Positions 13,916-17,735 of a stretch of DNA of 17,735 bases are shown here, in pieces. The stretch comes from CAYGWP01 sp964353455 (GTDB taxonomy: Bacteria > Planctomycetota > Phycisphaerae > FEN-1346). The stretch covers positions 1 to 17,735 of the forward strand of contig CAYGWP010000034.1 of the NCBI GenBank assembly GCA_964353455.1. The letters run 5' to 3'. The position numbers and the translations under genes are program-made. Each line of letters opens with the position of its first letter. Positions within the stretch are counted from its first letter, which is position 1. The notes beneath the pieces were generated by a model. That model saw nothing but the letters and a program-made list of their open reading frames with translations. It made no database searches and had not been told where the DNA came from.

Positions 13916-13999
13916 GGGTGGCACGGCCACCCGATGTTGGGTGACCGTGCTTCGCTCGGGGAATGCACGGTCACGCAAAAGCGCGTGGCCGTGCCACCC
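13916..13999. repeat. Family C double-hairpin repeat, copy 2, adjacent to the dsbD start
   Basis: Perfect 15-bp outer arms GGGTGGCACGGCCAC (13916-13930) and their complement (13985-13999), with two inner hairpins as in copy 1, including the conserved CACGCAAAAGCGCGTG segment. It is 84 bases long and open in the dsbD frame. It lies one base upstream of the dsbD ATG. Confidence 0.9.
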
Positions 14000-14061
14000 C
14001 TTGGACTGACGCAGTACGCAATGTGTGTCTTCATGCCGGCTCGCCTTCGGTGCACACACCC

Positions 14062-14091
14062 ATTATGCCCCGCGGACCACCGGCCAAACAA
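14062..14091 (-). promoter_or_regulatory. Possible dsbD promoter
   Basis: On the minus strand, TTGTTT (14091-14086), an 18-base spacer and CATAAT (14067-14062). The leader would be about 140 bases and would include the whole family C element. This is a weak match. Confidence 0.35.
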
Positions 14092-14171
14092 GGCGGAAAA
14101 CGGCAACAGCCTGAACCGCGAAGATCGCCAGGGGCGCAAAGGTGAAACTGGGTGAGAAACGGCAGGTTTAG

Positions 14172-14303
14172 TACTACAGCGCAACTTGGCGCGGCGGGTC
14201 TCCGCACCCGCCGCGCATGCCCTGTTTTCGACCGCGCCAACGCGGCTTCGTCGCGCGGTGGGTACGGAGACCCACCGCGCAATGGCCAAGTTGCGCTGTA
14301 GTA
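14172..14303. repeat. Family A MITE-like element with 19-bp terminal inverted repeats, copy 2
   Basis: TACTACAGCGCAACTTGGC (14172-14190) and its exact reverse complement (14285-14303) bound two hairpins at 14189-14216 and 14253-14280, with the same 11-bp stems as copy 1 at 8-98. The outermost bases on both sides are TA, so it can be read as CTACAGCG... ends flanked by a TA duplication, the target style of IS630/Tc1-mariner elements. The centre encodes nothing recognisable. Confidence 0.88.
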
Positions 14304-14427
14304 TCAGGCCCGCAACTTTTCACTTTGACCGTCCGCGTCGTCCGCGTAAGATGTCTCCGCCGCCGGGATTCTGAAAGAAACGGGGGGCACGTCCGTAAGA
14401 TGTTCCAGGTCGATGCGCGGCTGTTAA

Positions 14428-14493
14428 GTGGCACAGCCGCCCTCGGCTGTGCATCTTTTCGCCAGTCCGCACGTCCGAGGGCGGGCGTGCCAC
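14428..14493. repeat. Family D double-hairpin repeat
   Basis: Outer arms of 19 bp (14428-14446 and 14475-14493) match at 17 positions: GTGGCACAGCCGCCCTCGG versus GTGGCACGCCCGCCCTCGG. The left arm also forms its own hairpin, GCACAGCCG / CGGCTGTGC, and the right half forms an imperfect one. The element ends about 20 bases before the SH3 gene start, in its leader. Confidence 0.8.
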
Positions 14494-14513
14494 AGGTTTC
14501 TAAGGAGATGACC

Positions 14514-15782
14514 ATGAGAATGGCAATCTGTCTGGGAATCATCTGTCTCCTCGGCGTCTCTGCCCATGCCGCCGTTATCGGCAAGGCGACAGTTACGGCC
14601 GACCAGGCGCCCGTCATGTCGGGCAAGGAGGCAATCGCCACGGCCGCAAAGGGCGTTGTCTTCGACGTAACCGAAGTCAAGGGCGACTGGTTCGGCGTCG
14701 CCCCGTCGCAAGGGTGGATACACAAGAGCAATGTTCAGTTTCAGTCGCGGCCTTCCGGTCCCGTCCGCTCTGGCGGTCCCGCAAGCAGGCCATATCGATG
14801 CACGGAGACTTTCGGCGTAAGCGAAGAGGGATACTTGCGTGCCATGGGGATGAAGAAAACGGATACTCTGAAAATGGATGTGGCACAGATGTACTCCAGA
14901 GGCTCTTGGACACTGCAAGACTTAGGACCTCTTGTAGATGTGAGAGTATCCGATGCCACTATTATCTCTGGCGTGCCTGCGGAGTTCATTAGCGCTTGCC
15001 TGAAGTATGCACTACACGATACGAGATATACTGAGGTTGCGAACCAGGCACACAAAGAAGGTGTGTATGACCTTGCAGAAATCTTCAGGCGCCAGAGCGC
15101 CAGCGATGACATACAGAAGAAGGACCGGTTGGAAGATGCCAGAATCCTGATCCAGTGCTTGATTGGGGAGAGGCTCGGGAATCTCCAGGCTGAGGGGTGG
15201 CCCGTTAAGGAACCTCTCGGTGCTGTGAAGGCCGATGCTTCTCGAACTGCGATTACAGCTGTAGCGGGAAAGCCGGGTGAGCAAGACATACCAGCCGAGT
15301 GGTGGAAGTCTGGTGGAATTCCAGCCGAGTTTTGGAAGTCGGCTGGACAAGAGCGTTTTCGTCCGCGACTCTCTTTCCGTTGGTTGTTCATGGCTGGCTC
15401 CTCGCCTCTTGGCGAAGATCGTGACAGTTTGCGGAATGTCACATTCAGGCAGGTGCTAGAGCGATTTGACCCCAATTACGCCTTGTCGGATGATAATGCT
15501 GACTTGGTGGCGGAGGACCTGGTATGGACCAAGACACTTGGTATCAGCGACGGAACTCCGGCCACCCTTCCCAACGCTCGGCGGGTGCTGCAAGCCCTGA
15601 TTCTGGAGCCGCTGGTCGGGTTTCCCATAGGCGATCCGGCTGACAAGGACCCTGCGGGGCGCAAAGCCGCCTCGGCAAAACTAGAGGAAGCCAAATTGCT
15701 TTTCGACAAGACTTGGAACGAAACCTACAGGGCGGAACAGGAAAAGCAACACAAAGGGAATTCGAAGGCGCCTCAGCCCTGA
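14514..15782 (+). CDS. Secreted SH3-domain protein with unknown C-terminal domain
   Basis: The protein has 422 aa. The signal peptide MRMAICLGIICLLGVSAHA precedes a bacterial SH3-like domain (about 20-78: ATVTADQAPVMSG..., ending GWIHKSNVQF). The remaining ~340 residues are a helical domain I do not recognise, with a short internal duplication (IPAEWWKSGG / IPAEFWKSAG). The start at 14514 has AAGGAG six bases upstream, matching the paralogue at 15814; the open frame further upstream is noncoding. From about 14800 to 15500 the base composition is clearly richer in A and T and codon choice departs from the neighbours, suggesting a different origin for the C-terminal part. The 5' 220 bases are nearly identical to the next gene. 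Confidence 0.75.
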   Translation: MRMAICLGIICLLGVSAHAAVIGKATVTADQAPVMSGKEAIATAAKGVVFDVTEVKGDWFGVAPSQGWIHKSNVQFQSRPSGPVRSGGPASRPYRCTETFGVSEEGYLRAMGMKKTDTLKMDVAQMYSRGSWTLQDLGPLVDVRVSDATIISGVPAEFISACLKYALHDTRYTEVANQAHKEGVYDLAEIFRRQSASDDIQKKDRLEDARILIQCLIGERLGNLQAEGWPVKEPLGAVKADASRTAITAVAGKPGEQDIPAEWWKSGGIPAEFWKSAGQERFRPRLSFRWLFMAGSSPLGEDRDSLRNVTFRQVLERFDPNYALSDDNADLVAEDLVWTKTLGISDGTPATLPNARRVLQALILEPLVGFPIGDPADKDPAGRKAASAKLEEAKLLFDKTWNETYRAEQEKQHKGNSKAPQP

Positions 15783-15813
15783 TAATGCCACGGACATCGT
15801 GAGGGAGACGACC

Positions 15814-16212
15814 ATGAGAATGGCAATGTGCTTGGGAATCATCTGTGTCCTCGGCGCCGCCGCCCATGCCGCCGTTATCGGCAAGGCGACAGTTACGGCC
15901 GACCAGGCGCCCGTCATGTCGGGCAAGCAGGTCGTCGTCACTGCCAAGAAAGGTGACACCTTCGACGTGACCGAGGTTAAAGGCGACTGGTTCGGCGTGG
16001 CTCCAACGCAGGGCTGGGTCCACAAGTCGAACGTGCGATACGAGCCGGGCGCGCCCGAGCCTGACCAGAAAGCCGAAGTGCCGGCGGTCACGCCACCGGC
16101 CGACGGGGCCGTGCCGCTATGGGCAAAGGTCAGCCAGTGGCAGATAGATGAGGCCCGGAAGGCCGGCGTGCCGACGGCGAAGGAACTCGACCTTAGTACA
16201 CCGCCCCATTGA
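15814..16212 (+). pseudogene. Secreted SH3-FGE protein gene, N-terminal part, interrupted by an IS
   Basis: This 5' part encodes the signal peptide MRMAMCLGIICVLGAAAHA, an SH3-like domain (ending GWVHKSNVRY), an acidic/proline linker and WQIDEARKAGVPTAKELDLS. It then runs into the IS630 inverted repeat and stops at 16212. Beyond the IS, from 17442, the frame reads SGGVTMKLALIPAGKFMIG, which is how the formylglycine-generating-enzyme (SUMF1) domain of such proteins normally begins after a DLGGG-like stretch. The original gene was therefore a single secreted SH3-FGE fusion. The start at 15814 is set by GGGAG upstream and by the paralogue; the in-frame GTG at 15799 is unlikely. Confidence 0.8.
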
Positions 16213-17442
16213 AGGGGTGCGGAAAAGGTTGAAGTCGAAAACTGCGGGTTGCCGAAGAACCTTGCATCAGGCAAACATGGAGGTTGCCATGCAAGGACGA
16301 AAGACGGCGTTGATCGTACGGATGAGCGATGCCCAACGCGATGAACTATTATCCTGCTTGCGGGCGCAGAAGACCCCGGTCGGGTTGGCCAAACGGGCTT
16401 GGGCCATGCTGTTACTGGCCGAGGGTCAGAGCTACGCCGCCACCGCTCGCCAAGTGGGGCTGGCCGAGAGGCACGTCCGCAAGTGGGCCAAACGGTTCCT
16501 GCGGGATGGGTCCAAGGGGCTGGCCGATAAGAAGCGACCCGGACGCCGGCCGGTCTTTCCCCCCCGAAGTGGCGATTCACCTGGTCAAGATCGCCTGCGA
16601 GTTGCCGGATAGACTGGGCGTTTCGCTGTCCCAGTGGGACTGTCAGGAATTGGCCCGCAAGCTGATGGCCGACGGGGTGGTGACAAGCATTTCGCCGCAG
16701 ACCGTCGGGCGAATCCTGAATCATCACCGGCTCAAGCCTTGGCGGAAGCATCTTTGGCTGTCGCCCAACGTGCCCCGGGACGCGGCCTTCGCCGCCTGCG
16801 TTCAGCACATCGTGGACCTGTACACCCGCCCGCTGGCTACCCACGAAGCGGTCTTGTGCGTGGACGAGAAGACCTCGCTTCAGCCGCGAACGCGTCTTTC
16901 CCCCACCTTGCCGGCCCGGCCGGACCTGCCGGTGCGGGTGGAACACGAATACCAAAGGAAAGGCGCGTTGAACCTCTTTGCCGCCTTCGACACGCGAACC
17001 GGCAAGGTTTATGCCCGTACGGCCGAACGCAAGCGGCAGGTGGAGTTCATCGCGTTCCTGGAGCAAATTGATCGCGAGGTCCCCACGACCCTCACCACGA
17101 TCCACGTGGTGCTGGACAATTTGATCATGCACAAGGGCCGAAAGGTGCGGGCGTGGCTGGCCGAGCATCCGCGGTTCGTGTTTCACCATCCGCCGGTCCA
17201 CTGCTCGTGGATGAACCAGGTGGAGCAGTGGTTCAGCATCCTTCAGCGTAAGCGGCTGGGCATCGCGGACTTCGCCGACAAGGCGATGTTGTCCGAGCGG
17301 TTGCTGGCGTTTGTGTCGTACTGGAATGAGCAGGCTCATCCGTTCCACTGGTCAACAAAGTCCGTGGCCAAGGTGATGGCGAAGTGCCAACGCGCCCTAG
17401 CCGCATGATTATCCGCACCCCTTCAATGGGGCGGTGTACTAA
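16193..17442 (+). mobile_element. IS630-family insertion sequence
   Basis: The terminal inverted repeats of 31 bp are perfect: 16193-16223 (TTAGTACACCGCCCC..., ending GGTGCGGA) and 17412-17442. They include TTA/TAA at the outer ends, so the element proper is probably 16196-17439 (about 1.24 kb) with the family's TA target duplication at 16194-16195 and 17440-17441. It carries one transposase read in two frames. It is inserted in the SH3-FGE gene in the same orientation. Confidence 0.92.
16289..17408 (+). CDS. IS630-family DDE transposase, split by a frameshift at a C7 run
   Basis: The first frame (16289-16612) has the N-terminal helix-turn-helix region (LAKRAWAMLLLAEGQSYAATARQVGLAERHVRKW) up to GRRPVFPP. 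The second frame, used from about 16560 to 17408, continues without loss as PPEVAIHLVKIACEL and carries the catalytic residues: Asp in CVDEKTSLQPRTR, Asp in HVVLDNLIMHKG, and Glu in SWMNQVEQWFS. The joined protein would be about 372 aa, normal for the family. Frames switch at TTTCCCCCCC (16556-16565); removing one C restores a single frame. This may be a slippage site used for expression, an inactivating mutation or a sequencing error. The start at 16289 has GGAGG five bases upstream. Confidence 0.88.
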
Positions 17443-17735
17443 GCGGCGGGGTCACGATGAAACTGGCCCTCATCCCCGCCGGCAAGTTCATGATTGGCGA
17501 AGGAGATGACCAGCACGAGGTCATCATCTCCAAGCCCCTCTACATGGGCGTTACGGAGGTGACGCAGGCCCAGTACGAGGCGGTCATGGGCACGAATCCG
17601 AGCGACTTCAAGGGCGCGACAAATCCAGTGGAGAATGTGTCCTGGGACGACGCCACGGATTTCTGCAGGAAACTTTCCGAGAAGACCCGCCAGACCGTCC
17701 GCCTGCCGACGGAGGCGCAGTGGGAATATGCCTGC
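17442..17735 (+). pseudogene. SH3-FGE protein gene, FGE (SUMF1) domain part, continues past the window
   Basis: In frame from 17442: SGGVTMKLALIPAGKFMIGEGDDQHEV..., with the FGE-sulfatase landmarks YMGVTEVTQAQYEAVMGTNPS, NPVENVSWDDATDFC and LPTEAQWEYAC. The domain runs off the window end. True formylglycine-generating enzymes activate sulfatases; many planctomycete SUMF1 proteins lack the catalytic cysteines and have other or unknown roles, and the relevant region is not in the window. ATG 17457 could in principle restart translation after the IS, but without a signal peptide. Confidence 0.82.

Larger units (their letters stand above)
13915..14513. other. Repeat-rich divergent intergenic region between dsbD and the SH3 genes
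   Basis: This is about 600 bases with no gene I can support. It holds, in order, a family C element (13916-13999), a possible dsbD promoter (14062-14091), a family A element with 19-bp terminal inverted repeats (14172-14303), a possible rightward promoter (TTGACC 14325-14330, 16-base spacer, TAAGAT 14347-14352) and a family D element (14428-14493). Three different repeat families in 600 bases make this the densest repeat site of the window. Confidence 0.7.

Noticed and set aside
11965..13944. 659-aa open frame on the plus strand
   Set aside because: It is the exact antisense shadow of dsbD, full of Arg and His, typical of the reverse strand of a GC-rich gene.
8..14493. Repeats as CRISPR arrays
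   Set aside because: Copies are dispersed, inverted and unevenly spaced with no regular spacers and no cas genes; they are palindromic dispersed elements.
14217..14513. Extended N-terminus of the first SH3 gene (open frame to 14217)
   Set aside because: The signal peptide and AAGGAG place the start at 14514, and the paralogue starts at the equivalent base; the upstream frame crosses families A and D repeats.
16193..17442. IS630 element as the source that moves repeat families A to D
   Set aside because: Its inverted repeat (GTACACCGCCCC...) does not match the ends of any family; only TTAGTAC at one border resembles the flank of family A, which may be chance.
1..17735. tRNA, rRNA, riboswitch or replication origin
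   Set aside because: I found no cloverleaf with a CCA-end pattern, no rRNA-like segment, no recognisable riboswitch core and no DnaA-box cluster.

Overview
The window is a GC-rich, densely coding bacterial segment. The gene set and style suggest a planctomycete (Phycisphaerae-like), probably from an anaerobic or facultative lineage. Supporting signs are a truncated SUMF1/formylglycine-generating-enzyme domain joined to a secreted SH3 protein, a DUF4175-like membrane protein with a small ATGA-coupled partner, several small zinc-ribbon proteins, a ferredoxin with a C-x5-C-x3-CP second motif, and many palindromic repeats between genes. This assignment is an inference from gene content; there is no rRNA or other marker in the window.

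Layout. 1-4350 (minus strand): RraA-like protein, two-cluster ferredoxin with a C-terminal zinc ribbon, FNR-type regulator, secreted alpha/beta hydrolase, XerC-type recombinase and a 74-aa partner. The hydrolase and regulator overlap by ATGA. An FNR-like box sits at about -41.5 before the ferredoxin, suggesting that the regulator controls it. 4441-9114 (plus strand): galactokinase directly abutting anthranilate phosphoribosyltransferase, a zinc-ribbon protein, a LeuC-type dehydratase subunit without LeuD, and a YbaK-type aminoacyl-tRNA deacylase. 9192-9947 (minus): a zinc-binding protein of unknown function. 10330-12056 (plus): membrane protein plus a 90-aa coupled protein. 12067-13914 (minus): complete DsbD. 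14514-17735 (plus): two tandem secreted SH3 genes with near-identical 5' ends; the second was an SH3-FGE fusion and is now split by an IS630-family element.

The most unusual signal is the repeat population. At least four palindromic families (called A to D here) share one architecture: two hairpins that are also inverted copies of each other (REPIN/MITE-like). Family B (head TTTAGCCG followed by a hairpin) keeps its head, loop and tail while changing both stem arms together. It sits at gene 3' ends and supplies or borders stop codons. It also occurs three times in one frame inside the membrane-protein gene, where it is translated as an FSRAxTGRA-like peptide. One family B element is flanked by an 8-bp direct repeat, consistent with mobility. 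No transposase in the window has ends matching these repeats.
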